DNA of 64,000 nt from Legionella bozemanae. Lineage in GTDB: Bacteria; Pseudomonadota; Gammaproteobacteria; Legionellales; Legionellaceae. Under the pieces are notes generated by a model, which saw nothing but the letters and a program-made list of their open reading frames with translations, was not told the DNA's origin and ran no database searches. The DNA lies in contig NZ_LBAW01000004.1 in NCBI RefSeq assembly GCF_001648595.1, forward strand, positions 1 to 64,000, written 5' to 3'. Below, piece after piece: positions 1 through 9,542 of this stretch (its first letter is position 1; each line of letters starts with the position of its first letter). Made by a program: the position numbers and the translations under genes.

Positions 1-117
1 ACAGTCTTTCTTTGAATTTTGTGGGGATCGTACAGGCATAAAGCGCAGTACGTAGGCAAAAAAATTTGTGGAGGGTTTCTTATCGAAAACTGACGATACC
101 TTGCCACGGGATCTGTT

Positions 118-1347
118 TTAACTTGGTGAGCCGACTGGGTGGAGCTTTGATACAGTGTATTTATCTCGATAGGCAACGAAGAGGAAACCTATAACTCCTA
201 TTGCCAGCGTGACTGGGATAACTCCTATCCCATAAACAAAAGCATTTGCTTCACGAATGCCACCATTTGCATTGACTACAAAACCAATCACTGTATGGAA
301 AGCATAGCCAAAAATCATGATTATCATGTTAGCAATCGCAGTCGTCAGCCCAGCAAGATGCTCGGGTACATAAGTGGAAACTGTATAAATCGCCAAAATT
401 TGATAAGAGCAACACATTCCAACCAATATAAAAGATACAGTAATGCTGGGCACTGTTAACATACCCGTGACAAGTGCGGTGAAGACCACGCACATGCTTA
501 TCCCAGCAGCAATGATTGTTCCCAGGTAATATCCTGTTTTTTCCGCGATTAAACTTAAAATCGGCGAGCCAAAACACATTCCTATAAAGATCATTGAAGG
601 CAAGTAATTTGCTGTTGATGTATTCAAACCATAAACTTGTTTTAAAAAGCCAGATCCCCATACATCAGAAAAACCTTCAAGAGGTCCGAGCATCAATCCA
701 GAAAAACAGCAAATCAAGATTACTTTTTTATTGGTAAAAACCGTTTTAATATTGGAAAGAACTGATGTGTGATAAGTAGGTTTTTCATCGGGCACGATAA
801 AATAAGTGATGCAAGCCAGGATAAGACCAATAGCAATAAATACTTCAATTACCATTTTATAACCCACTGCCTGACACATATAACTCACAGGTCCACCACC
901 ATAGACAGCACCAATAAGCCCTATCATCACCGAAAAACTGAGCATTCTGGAAAAATGCTGCTCTTTAAAAGCCATACGTATGATTTTAAATGTTCCCAAA
1001 ATGGCAGCTGAAGATCCAATACCAATTAATGCTCTTCCTACAAGAGGATAAATCCAATGCTCAGCAAAAATAAGCGGCAGCAGTCCAACAACAGGAAGCA
1101 AAATACAAACCGTCATTACTTTTCTTGGCCCAAAACGATCCAACATAATCCCAATTGGCAAATGCATTAAAGAGTAACCAAGATAATAAACACCCGAAAA
1201 CTGCCCAAAAACCGTTGCATCGATGTGAAATTGCGACGTAATATCATTCATCATAATATTGGGCATCACTCTAAGAACATATTGGTATGCATAAAATATT
1301 GACGCAATAATCCATACAAACCAGGCAACAACTCGTGATGTAGACAT
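118..1347 (-). CDS. MFS transporter
   Basis: This is a polytopic inner-membrane protein of about 409 residues, the usual length for a 12-helix major facilitator. Near residues 60-75 it has the MFS loop 2-3 signature (GIMLDRFGPRK). I chose the start at 1347 because GAGGA lies just upstream; an in-frame ATG at 1359 lacks a good ribosome site. The gene is divergent from an Lrp/AsnC regulator, so it is probably that regulator's target. Lrp-type regulators usually sense amino acids, which suggests an amino acid or related small metabolite as substrate, but this is inference. Legionella carries many such transporters (the Pht family), and I cannot assign the substrate. Confidence 0.85.
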   Translation of the reverse strand: MSTSRVVAWFVWIIASIFYAYQYVLRVMPNIMMNDITSQFHIDATVFGQFSGVYYLGYSLMHLPIGIMLDRFGPRKVMTVCILLPVVGLLPLIFAEHWIYPLVGRALIGIGSSAAILGTFKIIRMAFKEQHFSRMLSFSVMIGLIGAVYGGGPVSYMCQAVGYKMVIEVFIAIGLILACITYFIVPDEKPTYHTSVLSNIKTVFTNKKVILICCFSGLMLGPLEGFSDVWGSGFLKQVYGLNTSTANYLPSMIFIGMCFGSPILSLIAEKTGYYLGTIIAAGISMCVVFTALVTGMLTVPSITVSFILVGMCCSYQILAIYTVSTYVPEHLAGLTTAIANMIIMIFGYAFHTVIGFVVNANGGIREANAFVYGIGVIPVTLAIGVIGFLFVAYRDKYTVSKLHPVGSPS

Positions 1348-1453
1348 AAAAATCCTCAAAAAAACAAGCAGCTAATATACGCACAATGGCTATAACCTAT
1401 GCATAACACCTATTTTAATTCATTTTTTTTGAAATTTTATTGCAAATATAGGC

Positions 1454-1478
1454 TTTAATTGGATTAATTTGAATTAAA
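1454..1478. promoter_or_regulatory. Inverted repeat between divergent MFS and Lrp genes
   Basis: TTTAATT is followed 11 bases later by AATTAAA in the 200-base gap between the divergent transporter and Lrp/AsnC genes. AT-rich inverted repeats in this position are typical Lrp-family operators. Autoregulation and control of the MFS gene are inferred. Confidence 0.4.
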
Positions 1479-1548
1479 ATTTCATTTTTTAATGATTTTT
1501 TAGATTTAAATGCTAAAATATAAAAAATTCATGTTATTTTTAAACACT

Positions 1549-2016
1549 ATGGATCGTACTGACAAAAAGATACTTGATATACTCCAATCAAATTGCCAAA
1601 TCAACAATCAAGAGCTCGCAGACATGGTAGCTTTATCACCTTCTCCATGTCTTCGCCGTGTTAAATTATTAGAAGATAATGGATATATAAAGAGAATGGT
1701 TGCACTTCTTGAACCTGAAAAAATAGGTTTAAAATTATCCGTGATTGTTTTAGTTGGATTAAATAGTCACCAACCCGCTGTCATGAACCAGTTTGAAGAG
1801 GCTGTACGCTTTCTTCCTGAAGTCGTTCAATGTTATTTAATCACAGGCCAATCTGCAGATTATGTATTAAAAGTAATTGTACCAGACCTAAATGCATATC
1901 AATCTTTTTTATTAGATAAGCTGACGCGTATCAATGGAGTAACGAGTGTGCAATCAAGTTTTATCTTAAGAACTATTTGTGAAACAACTACACTTCCATT
2001 AGATCATCTCGATTAA
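1549..2016 (+). CDS. Lrp/AsnC family transcriptional regulator
   Basis: The 155-residue protein matches the Lrp/AsnC family in length and layout. Residues 1-60 form a winged HTH opening with MDRTDKKILDILQ, with the recognition helix in the SPSPCLRRVKLLE segment. Residues 65-150 form the RAM/AsnC ligand-binding domain (GQSADYVLKVIVPDLNAYQSFL). I start it at the ATG at 1549, where family homology begins; an in-frame ATG at 1510 would add 13 atypical residues. It is divergent from an MFS transporter that it probably controls. The effector ligand is unknown, most likely an amino acid. Confidence 0.88.
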   Translation: MDRTDKKILDILQSNCQINNQELADMVALSPSPCLRRVKLLEDNGYIKRMVALLEPEKIGLKLSVIVLVGLNSHQPAVMNQFEEAVRFLPEVVQCYLITGQSADYVLKVIVPDLNAYQSFLLDKLTRINGVTSVQSSFILRTICETTTLPLDHLD

Positions 2017-2132
2017 TTATTTGCCTCTCTTAGGCGAACCAAATTCTCATTTTCTGATTTTTAGGCAAACCTCATTGAATTGAACGGGTAAAAAAAGTAA
2101 TGTATTGCATCGATTAAACAAGGAGCAAATTT

Positions 2133-3170
2133 ATGACATTGAAGTTTTTGCCATTCGTTTTAGCGAGTTTTTGTGCTGCAAATGCCGCCTCATCGGCTCC
2201 GCTTCCCAAATACATTGATAAAGATGGACCTGTTTGTACTAATGTATTATGCGCATTTAACAACCCTGGGGGACTCTATGTAAGTGGTACAGGCTATTAC
2301 GTCCAACCAAGTGAAACAGGGCTCGGACTAGTCACTGACAGTTGGCTATTCACTGTTCCTGGAGGTACCCAAGCTGAAAGCAAACCTTTTGATCCTGATT
2401 ACCAATGGGCAGGAAGTGTGGCTGTTGGTTATGATATACCAATGTCCGCCAATAATATTGAAGTCAATTATCTTTATTTAAAAAACAAAACCCACGCTGT
2501 GAATAGTTTTGCCAATGGCTCTATTTTATTTGGAAGTATTTTATTCCCTGATGCGTTCATTCCTATAGATTCTATGCCTGGATTAGTCAGTGATGCTTTT
2601 TTAACTTATAGAGTAGATCAAGCAGATGTAAGAGCAGGAAGAAAATACGGTGATACATCAGGTGTGTTTAAAATACGCCCTTCTCTTGGGGTGCGCTACG
2701 CACAAATAAAACATGACCTGTCTTTTGCAGCACCAGGACATGTTACCAGCAAATTTAGCGGTGCTGGCCCATTAATCAGCCTGGATGGCCATTACGACTT
2801 GGGTTATGGCTTTGGTTTGCTTGGTTATTTTGATTACGCGCTTATGGCAGGTTCCATGCAATCCTTCTCGGAGGTTTTTTTAGGATCTAACTTCAGCTTT
2901 AAATGGCCCAAGCGCAACCGGGTTGTTAATAACATCACTGGTAAGATTGGTTTGGACTATACTCACGCATTGACTCATACAGCAACATGGACTGCGGCCG
3001 TTGGATATCAAATCAATGAATATCTGAGTTCTATGGATACACTTAGAGGATTTACCGGGGTAACTTTTAGTCCTGATGGGGTAAATTTAGGACCTCAACG
3101 TATTGCGGGTAATGAAACAAATAACTTCTCATTCCAAGGATTGTTTTTAAGCCTTACTTTACATGCCTAA
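2133..3170 (+). CDS. Legionella major outer membrane protein (MOMP) family porin
   Basis: The 345-residue protein has an N-terminal signal peptide (about residues 1-20, FVLASFCAANA) followed by alternating aromatic/hydrophobic beta-strand patterns (GLYVSGTGYYVQPSETGLGL, GYGFGLLGYFDYAL) and a C-terminal strand ending LFLSLTLHA. This matches the Legionella MOMP-type beta-barrel family. Two early cysteines (CTNVLC) are also typical of that family. An AAGGAG ribosome site precedes the ATG. It likely acts in the outer membrane as a porin or adhesin. It is transcribed alone and followed by a stem-loop. Legionella genomes carry many paralogs, so this need not be the main porin. Confidence 0.82.
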   Translation: MTLKFLPFVLASFCAANAASSAPLPKYIDKDGPVCTNVLCAFNNPGGLYVSGTGYYVQPSETGLGLVTDSWLFTVPGGTQAESKPFDPDYQWAGSVAVGYDIPMSANNIEVNYLYLKNKTHAVNSFANGSILFGSILFPDAFIPIDSMPGLVSDAFLTYRVDQADVRAGRKYGDTSGVFKIRPSLGVRYAQIKHDLSFAAPGHVTSKFSGAGPLISLDGHYDLGYGFGLLGYFDYALMAGSMQSFSEVFLGSNFSFKWPKRNRVVNNITGKIGLDYTHALTHTATWTAAVGYQINEYLSSMDTLRGFTGVTFSPDGVNLGPQRIAGNETNNFSFQGLFLSLTLHA

Positions 3171-3179
3171 AATATTATA

Positions 3180-3238
3180 GATGCTGTCTGTAAATGTGCT
3201 CTGGTTTTTATTTTGAAAGTACTAATAAAGACAGCATC
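3180..3238 (+). terminator. Possible stem-loop after MOMP gene
   Basis: GATGCTGTCT pairs with AGACAGCATC across a loop of about 39 bases, starting ten bases after the porin stop codon. There is no proper T tract, so it may be a transcript-end hairpin rather than a classical intrinsic terminator. Confidence 0.35.
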
Positions 3239-3308
3239 TTATCTTCTCTAACAACAACTCTTCTTAACTACTATTTTCTTAGAATTCGCTTTCTTCATAT
3301 TCCCATAG

Positions 3309-3422
3309 CATACAATTTGCGGTAATACTTACTGCGGAACTATTGAAAAAGAAGGAATTCATGCAGCAGGCGATGTTGCTCAATTTTTTGAGCATTTAAG
3401 TGATCCGACTTGGAATGAATAA
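3309..3422 (+). pseudogene. C-terminal relic of an FAD/NAD(P)-linked reductase
   Basis: Between a TAG at 3306 and a TAA at 3420 lies an open frame reading in part EKEGIHAAGDVAQFFEHLSD. The GIxAAGDVA signature is the C-terminal FAD-binding motif of thioredoxin-reductase/ferredoxin-reductase-like flavoproteins. No start codon, N-terminal Rossmann fold or CxxC site is present, so this is a leftover 3' fragment. It lies in the 368-base gap between the porin gene and the efflux operon. Confidence 0.6.
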
Positions 3423-3538
3423 AAACGCTTCATTAAATAATTCATCATTAGCAATTATTGACTAACCCTAATCATTTCAAGGAATATAATGAATAACCTT
3501 TAACAATACACTACCAAACTATAAACGATGATCGATTC

Positions 3539-4873
3539 ATGTTAAAGAAAATACTGTTCTTGATATTATTGGTAGTAGGATTGTCAAGCTGCAATAGACG
3601 TGTTGAACAGCAAATCGTTTTGCCATCTAAATTTCCTTCCAGTACAAAGGATTACAAGCCCATAGCTGATTTACCTTATGTTGCTTGGTGGCAACAATTT
3701 CATGATGTAGAATTGGATCAATTGATTGAAGCTGGCTTGCATAACAACATGGACATTCATATTGCCATAGGAAACTTACAACAAGCACAAGGCGAATTGC
3801 TGCAAGTCAAACTCAGTTGGCTGCCCTTCGTACAAGTACTTGCTGGCTACTCCACCAATCCCGCCCTTGGAGCACCTGGTGTTTTTTATGGGGTATGGCC
3901 CTATTATTTCGTGAACATTATGAAACTTTATGCGCAACAGAAACAAGCCACATACAATGTTCAATTTTATCGTACTGCTATTGAGGGCGTGCGCCTGGCA
4001 TTAATTGGCCAGATCGCATCAGCTTACTTCACTTTAATTGCTCAATTAGAACAATTGAGATTATTGCAACAATTGGATAGTGACTTGAAATCATTAATTA
4101 AATTGAGTCGAGGAGAAATTAAGATTGGTTTAGAAAATGAAATTACTCTAGCCCAATTGCAAACCGATGAGCGGCTGATTGCAGCACAAATTAAACCTAT
4201 TTTGCATAATATTGTCCTCAGTGAAAATGCACTTCGGTATTTGATTAATGCAAATCCAGGCAGGGTAAACAATAAAAATAATTTCGCCAAAATAGATTTT
4301 TCCCATTTTAAACCAGGCAGCTTACCCGCTACCGTATTAAATAATCGTCCTGATTTGAAAATGGCATTCTATGCATTAAAAGCCTCTCGAGCTGGTATTA
4401 CAGTGGCCTATAGTGATTTTTTTCCAGGAATTCAGTTAGATGATTTTCTGGGTGAAGTAGATTTGCCGCACAGTAATTTTGCTGACACAACGGATGCATA
4501 CGTCAATTGGACACTTTCGCTCAGTACCCTAGGAAACATTGCAGCAAGTAAAGGTGCCTATAATGCAAAAGCTGCTGAATTCAATAAAACCGTCAGACGG
4601 ATTTTAAAAGAAGTCGATAGTGACTTTTCTGCCAACAGACGCATGAATGAAAAATTTATGGCTTATTTACGAGCTGCAAAGGATTATGGCCATAAATACA
4701 AACTACAACAAGGATTATTAAAAACGGGATTAATTTCTTATAAAGAATTATTACAAAGCAAAATCTATTTGGATAACTTGGCGCTCTCAACAAATCAGGC
4801 CAAACTGGAACTCGCCATGTCATTAGTTATTTTATATCAAGATTTGGCGGGTGGATATGCATATACTCAATAG
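3539..4873 (+). CDS. TolC/NodT-like outer membrane efflux lipoprotein
   Basis: The 444-residue outer membrane factor has a lipoprotein signal peptide with lipobox LSSC (acylated Cys18). The WWQQFHDVELDQLIEAGLHNN segment is typical of the OprM/NodT branch, and long amphipathic helices follow in two repeats (NRPDLKMAFYALKASRAGI, QAKLELAMSLVILYQDLAGG). It should form the trimeric outer-membrane duct. It is the first gene of a four-gene operon with an HlyD adaptor and a two-part FUSC pump, which suggests a tripartite efflux system for aromatic or other weak acids. Substrate is inferred only. Confidence 0.87.
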   Translation: MLKKILFLILLVVGLSSCNRRVEQQIVLPSKFPSSTKDYKPIADLPYVAWWQQFHDVELDQLIEAGLHNNMDIHIAIGNLQQAQGELLQVKLSWLPFVQVLAGYSTNPALGAPGVFYGVWPYYFVNIMKLYAQQKQATYNVQFYRTAIEGVRLALIGQIASAYFTLIAQLEQLRLLQQLDSDLKSLIKLSRGEIKIGLENEITLAQLQTDERLIAAQIKPILHNIVLSENALRYLINANPGRVNNKNNFAKIDFSHFKPGSLPATVLNNRPDLKMAFYALKASRAGITVAYSDFFPGIQLDDFLGEVDLPHSNFADTTDAYVNWTLSLSTLGNIAASKGAYNAKAAEFNKTVRRILKEVDSDFSANRRMNEKFMAYLRAAKDYGHKYKLQQGLLKTGLISYKELLQSKIYLDNLALSTNQAKLELAMSLVILYQDLAGGYAYTQ

Positions 4874-4955
4874 AACTCTTGGGGATGAATATAACCTGGA
4901 TGCAAGACAGCGTAACCAGATATTGGGTATGGATTTTTAATGGTAACTTACATTT

Positions 4956-5984
4956 ATGATACTTTTACGCAGATATCGTCTACACGTTAAACAGGGATTT
5001 GTACGACTAAAACGCTGGTTCACTTTAGCCAATATCATCATTTTGATTGGTATTTTAACGACACTTATTTATATTTTTTCTTATTTATTTCCTTTCACAG
5101 ATAATGCATTTGTCGTCAATAACGTACGCCCCGTCGCAGCCCTTGCAAATGGGTACATTACAAATCTTTATGTAAAAAATGGGGATGTTGTCAAAAAAGG
5201 CCAAAAGCTTTTCACCGTCTTTCAAAAACCCTATATATATGCCGTAGAACAACTTAGTGCAGATTTGGCAGGTGCCGAGGCACAATTAGCTGCATTAAAA
5301 AGCACTTATGAACGGGATCTCAAACTCAGTGAAAACGAGCAAAAGAATTACATCAAACTCAAACAGGATGATCAAAAATATACTAAGGGCTATGCATTAA
5401 AATCGGTCTCTCTTATTACCTTACAAAACTCCCAACAAGAAACAAAAGCAGCTAAATATAGATGGGATGCCGCTTTAAAACAGTTGGAAATTGTTCAACA
5501 TCAAATCAAAGCGCAAGAAAATGAAATTAAATCCCTTCATGCACGATTGAAAAATGCCAAAGTTAATTTGGAGCAAACAGAAGTATACGCACAAAATAAT
5601 GGAATTATCCAAAATTTATTTTTTAGTATCGGAACACCAGTAAATATTAATCAACCTCTTTTTTCTTTAGTGGATACGGATAATATTTACATTCAGGCAA
5701 ACTTTAATGAAACAGATTTGGGTCATGTGCGTAAAGGCGCAAAAGTATTGATATTCCCCAGAATGTATCTGGGAAGAAAAATGTTTCATGGGGTAATTGA
5801 TTCAGATTTTTGGTCAGCTAATCGACAATTAGTGGACAACCGTACTCAGCTACAAAATGTCATTAATGAAAATCAATGGGTCTTATTGCCACAAAGACTT
5901 CCTGTGATCATTCGAATCACTGATCCAGATCCTCATTACCCGCTACGCCTTGGGACAAGTGCTTATGTCTATATCAAAGTTTAA
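4956..5984 (+). CDS. HlyD/AaeA-type membrane fusion protein
   Basis: The 342-residue periplasmic adaptor has one N-terminal transmembrane helix (about residues 24-46). A split biotinyl-lipoyl domain starts with VAALANGYITNLYVKNGDVV and closes with AQNNGIIQNLFFSIGTPVN, on either side of a helical hairpin. A beta-barrel domain follows (IYIQANFNETDLGHVRKGAKV). Length and order match EmrA/AaeA adaptors. It lies 82 bases after the outer membrane factor, and its 3' end overlaps the next gene by about 20 bases, which indicates translational coupling. It should link the inner-membrane pump to the TolC-like channel. Confidence 0.88.
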   Translation: MILLRRYRLHVKQGFVRLKRWFTLANIIILIGILTTLIYIFSYLFPFTDNAFVVNNVRPVAALANGYITNLYVKNGDVVKKGQKLFTVFQKPYIYAVEQLSADLAGAEAQLAALKSTYERDLKLSENEQKNYIKLKQDDQKYTKGYALKSVSLITLQNSQQETKAAKYRWDAALKQLEIVQHQIKAQENEIKSLHARLKNAKVNLEQTEVYAQNNGIIQNLFFSIGTPVNINQPLFSLVDTDNIYIQANFNETDLGHVRKGAKVLIFPRMYLGRKMFHGVIDSDFWSANRQLVDNRTQLQNVINENQWVLLPQRLPVIIRITDPDPHYPLRLGTSAYVYIKV

Positions 5985-6897
5985 GCAATGGCTTGATGAG
6001 GTTGATCCCTACGCATTACAACGAATTACCCTTTATAAGTGTCTTTTCGTTGCGACTGTAGAAGTATATGTTTACTGGTTGTTTCGGCCTGTCAGTTTTC
6101 TTACATTTTTTTCACCTTTTCTTTTGGTAGGCATGTACGAAGCTCCGGTGCTAACCACTTTTAAAGAAAAAGAGCGGTTGCTGTTTTTTATTGGCACTGC
6201 AATTATTATCATCAGCGTATCCTTTTATCTTGTCTACCCATTTCATGGAATCTTTTTCTTTTTTTCAGTGTTTGCCTTTGCAGTAACTTATTTTTGTGTA
6301 TTAAAATATTTCTATGCACTAAAAAATCTAACGATGATGCTTATAGCAACTGGCGCAGTTGTTCTGAGCACTGAGCCTCCTGCTAACCTTGAAGTCGCCT
6401 ACGGTTTTATTTCATCGACTACTTTGGCGATGATCTTTGTATTCATGAGTTTGAAATGTTTCCCTAATGTCTATTTGATCATATGGAACAGGGCCCTGCA
6501 AAAATTTATTCAATACCTTGAGGAAGATATTGATGCAGCTATAAATCAGAACCATAAAAGTCCTATAGGAGAGGAAATTCTCCATTTGGGAATGGTGCGA
6601 AACTATCGACGAATGCTCCCTAAAAAATACATAATGCAAGCATGCCGTATGTCAGTAAACATACGAAATATCCAACACGCATTGGATAATTTATATTATG
6701 AAAAAAAGAATGAGGTATTTTGGTACGGGATAAAAAACAATCTCCATTGGCTTAGGCTCAATATGAAAACTTATACACCATGCGGCATGCCCACAATGCC
6801 TATAGAACCAGAAACAAAATTACAGCATTACATTGCGCACTGCTTACAAGAAGCATTCATCCGTTGGAATAAGTTATGCTTTCTGCGACACAACTGA
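5965..6897 (+). CDS. FUSC-family efflux pump, N-terminal half
   Basis: The protein has about 310 residues. Its N-terminal half is a cluster of hydrophobic helices (VSFLTFFSPFLLVGMYEAPV, then several helices to about residue 170), followed by a cytoplasmic helical tail. This is the layout of one half of an AaeB/fusaric-acid-resistance (FUSC) pump, which normally has two such halves in about 650 residues. I start it at ATG 5965; a TTG at 5950 is also possible. Both options overlap the adaptor gene, and the 3' end overlaps the next gene by 22 bases. It should pair with the next product to form the inner-membrane pump. Confidence 0.72.
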   Translation: MSISKFKQWLDEVDPYALQRITLYKCLFVATVEVYVYWLFRPVSFLTFFSPFLLVGMYEAPVLTTFKEKERLLFFIGTAIIIISVSFYLVYPFHGIFFFFSVFAFAVTYFCVLKYFYALKNLTMMLIATGAVVLSTEPPANLEVAYGFISSTTLAMIFVFMSLKCFPNVYLIIWNRALQKFIQYLEEDIDAAINQNHKSPIGEEILHLGMVRNYRRMLPKKYIMQACRMSVNIRNIQHALDNLYYEKKNEVFWYGIKNNLHWLRLNMKTYTPCGMPTMPIEPETKLQHYIAHCLQEAFIRWNKLCFLRHN

Positions 6898-7766
6898 AAA
6901 AGAAACTTGATTACGCGCGGTTTACTCACCTGGCAATTATGTTTATGGTTGCTATGTTGATTTATTTATTTACGACAATACCTCATAAATGGTGGATTTT
7001 ACTCACAGTCATTGTGATCAGCGCGGGAATCGAGCCAGGGCTGATTGTCAGGCGAGCTATTCATCGTATCGGGGGAACTTTTGCTGCTTTGTTAATTTTA
7101 ATTCCTTTAATTTATCTCCTGCAATTGAATTATCGATTAGTCCCTGTAGTCTTTATCATAGGTATCATTGGATTATCTGTTACAGCATTAAATACACGCC
7201 GCTACGATATTAGTGTATTTTTTATTACTATTGTTGTTTTTTTGCTATTGGCGCAAACCACTGATGTGAATTCACCTGCAGGCCCATTTGAGATGGTATT
7301 GAATCGCGGTATCTGCACTTTGCTTGGTATTTTTATTGTTCTAGTAGGTGATTATTTTTTATTTCAAGCCTATCGTTATTCGCAAAAGCTTTATTTATTT
7401 CACCAGATGATGGTTTATAATTTTTTTAACAAAATCGTTAAGGAAATAATTAAGTGTCGAACAGAAAAAATTAATACCTTTATTTTTGTTGAAAAACTAC
7501 GAAGTCAAGTAATCAAAAATTGCGCCCCCATTGAAATTAGTTCTGAAAATTTAAAACTGGAAGTTAAAATCAACTCTGAAACAAAAGAAAGAGTTGATAT
7601 TTTTCAGGAAACAATTCGGGATATACGCAGGCTCATATTTGCATTATGTGTTTCTGAATTTGTTTTACACTCCACAACAACCACAGAGAAACACCTACTA
7701 CAATTTAAGATACTTATGAATAAAGCAAGAAACAATTTTATTTATACTGAGGACATTTTAGAGTAG
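6876..7766 (+). CDS. FUSC-family efflux pump, C-terminal half
   Basis: The 296-residue protein has about six transmembrane helices in residues 18-165 (IPHKWWILLTVIVISAG, GGTFAALLILIPLIYLLQL) and then a soluble helical domain. It matches the second membrane module of FUSC/AaeB exporters, including the PxxxxxRxxxRxxGT-like segment (GLIVRRAIHRIGGT). Its ATG lies inside the 3' end of the preceding half-pump gene, so expression is probably coupled. Together the two halves total about 606 residues, close to a single AaeB chain. It ends the four-gene operon. Confidence 0.75.
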   Translation: MLSATQLKKKLDYARFTHLAIMFMVAMLIYLFTTIPHKWWILLTVIVISAGIEPGLIVRRAIHRIGGTFAALLILIPLIYLLQLNYRLVPVVFIIGIIGLSVTALNTRRYDISVFFITIVVFLLLAQTTDVNSPAGPFEMVLNRGICTLLGIFIVLVGDYFLFQAYRYSQKLYLFHQMMVYNFFNKIVKEIIKCRTEKINTFIFVEKLRSQVIKNCAPIEISSENLKLEVKINSETKERVDIFQETIRDIRRLIFALCVSEFVLHSTTTTEKHLLQFKILMNKARNNFIYTEDILE

Positions 7767-7839
7767 CCCCCTTTCCCAGAATATTTTAAGTTGACGCCAT
7801 TGAGCACTTACTTAATCAGACTAAAAACCTGGGGGCAAA

Positions 7840-7870
7840 GTATTCGATAAATTGATAAATTACCGAATAC
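7840..7870. terminator. Stem-loop between convergent genes
   Basis: GTATTCG pairs with CGAATAC across a 17-base loop, followed by a T-rich run on the plus strand. It lies between the efflux operon and the convergent gene ending at 7914, so it may terminate the operon. Confidence 0.4.
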
Positions 7871-7913
7871 CTTAAATCTTTTTTTATTTATACATTAAAG
7901 ACGGGCCATAGTA

Positions 7914-8438
7914 TTACATTCCCAATCGATTCGAGGCAACTTCAGGTATGAGTTCTCTCTTTGCATTAATAACACTATTTAAAATTCTTAATTCAGAAAC
8001 AGCACCGTTTTTCTTTTGCTCTACATTCGCAATACAGGTATTCATCCGTTGAATTTCATCAGATGCTTTTGATATTTCCCCCCTTAAACATCTTTCCTCA
8101 TATTCATATAATTCCATAGGAGAAACACCCAATGCTTTTAATCCCAGGAGTCGGTCGGTTTGATCCGTTTCAGAGAGCATTGCTTTGCGAGTTGATTGAT
8201 ATGATGCTTCGCGGATTTCAGCTTCTTCATAAGTCTGCAAATGAGCCGCATGTCTTTCCGTAAAATAAACCAAACGCCGGTTCGCCTCTTTTAAAGTATT
8301 TTTGTACCCATCAACTTGAGCATCCAGCGATTCAAAATGGGGTCCGTAAGAACGGTTAATTTCGAGTAATTTCTCCAAACTTTGTTGATTAAAGTATTGA
8401 CGCAATTCACCAGAAGTTTTATGTGGAAATTTTGACAT
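7914..8438 (-). CDS. Hypothetical coiled-coil protein
   Basis: I do not recognise this 174-residue protein. It is almost wholly helical and highly charged, with heptad-like stretches (residues 50-110 and 125-165), no signal peptide and no membrane helix. AGGGGAATG just upstream of the ATG supports the start. Soluble coiled-coil proteins of this size with no relatives outside the genus are common among Legionella Dot/Icm substrates, but no clear translocation signal is visible. It stands alone, convergent with the efflux operon and transcribed in the same direction as the response regulator gene upstream. Confidence 0.65.
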   Translation of the reverse strand: MSKFPHKTSGELRQYFNQQSLEKLLEINRSYGPHFESLDAQVDGYKNTLKEANRRLVYFTERHAAHLQTYEEAEIREASYQSTRKAMLSETDQTDRLLGLKALGVSPMELYEYEERCLRGEISKASDEIQRMNTCIANVEQKKNGAVSELRILNSVINAKRELIPEVASNRLGM

Positions 8439-8602
8439 GATTCATTCCCCTATATGTAAAAGCTCAAAATCATATCACTTTTTATCCATATAAAAAACTA
8501 TTTTATCATTGTGGTTATTTATAAATCTCAATTTGTTGAGCTATAAGAGTTTTTTTGGTATTAATGTCTTGTTTTACCAGATAATTTAACTCGAAAATGT
8601 AT

Positions 8603-9247
8603 CTAGCCATCAAGACTCACTAAAGAATTAAGTTCCTCATTAGAAAAAGCTTGAAGTAGATTTATTTTTATGAGTTCTGCTAAAGTCTTAGTCTCCATTT
8701 TTCGCATAACATTTGCACGGTGGACTTCTACCGTGGAAATAGATATATCAAGTTCATGAGCTATTTGTTTGTTTAATTTTCCTTCGATGACTAAATCCAT
8801 AACCTGTCGTTCACGTTTAGTTAAGCGATCCAGGCGCTCATAGAAATTAGATTGGGATTGGATAGAATTAGTGTGAATTTTCTTAAGACATTTTTGAGTA
8901 ATTTCCAGCAAATGTTGGTGATTTACCGGCTTAAGAATGAAATCAGTAGCTCCTGCTTTCATAGCTCGCACAGCCATTGGAATATCACCGTATCCAGTAA
9001 TCATGATCACTGATAATTGATTTCTTAAAGAATTAATATGTTCCAGTAACTCGAGCCCACTCATAATTGGCATACGCACATCGATAATTAAACATCCTTT
9101 TTGAGTACCATCATAACTATCAAGAAAAGCTTTAGCATTTTCATAAGTTTTTACCGGGATATTCACTGATTCAAATAGCCAACGAAATGACCGGCAAATT
9201 TCAGGATCATCATCCACCACAAAAACAGCTGCATTAGCAAAACCCAT
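8603..9247 (-). CDS. FixJ/NarL-type response regulator
   Basis: The 214-residue two-domain regulator has a receiver domain in residues 6-120 with acidic pocket D12-D14, phosphoacceptor Asp56 (CLIIDVRMP) and the conserved Lys in FILKPVN. A LuxR-type HTH follows in residues 140-205 (LTKRERQVMDLVIEGKLNKQ). The spacing fits the FixJ family. An AAGGGAATCGAT ribosome site precedes the ATG. No histidine kinase lies in this window, so it is an orphan here. It is divergent from phaB and, by position, is a candidate regulator of the PHB genes. That link is inference. Confidence 0.9.
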   Translation of the reverse strand: MGFANAAVFVVDDDPEICRSFRWLFESVNIPVKTYENAKAFLDSYDGTQKGCLIIDVRMPIMSGLELLEHINSLRNQLSVIMITGYGDIPMAVRAMKAGATDFILKPVNHQHLLEITQKCLKKIHTNSIQSQSNFYERLDRLTKRERQVMDLVIEGKLNKQIAHELDISISTVEVHRANVMRKMETKTLAELIKINLLQAFSNEELNSLVSLDG

Positions 9248-9542
9248 ATCGATTCCCTTGGTAAAATAATACTAAAATAATTAGACAGCATTTATTGCTG
9301 TCCCCAATATAAACGGTTAATTTTTCTTAATTAAAGCAATTCCTTCATTACAAAAGAATTTTTCAACAACTTTAACAGCTTTTCCATCCATTTTCGTGAA
9401 TTTTTAGTTTATTAGGGTTTACCACAACGCCTTCCAAGGTAAAAACTAACTAGTCATATTACAATAAAATTTTGAATAATATCGAACGCTTAATCTAGCA
9501 TAAAGAAAGCCAATATCCAATTTCACTCGGGAGATTCTATTA

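Noticed and set aside
329..661. 110-codon frame on the minus strand
   Set aside because: It lies wholly inside the MFS gene in another frame. Its composition is Cys/Trp-rich and unlike a real protein.
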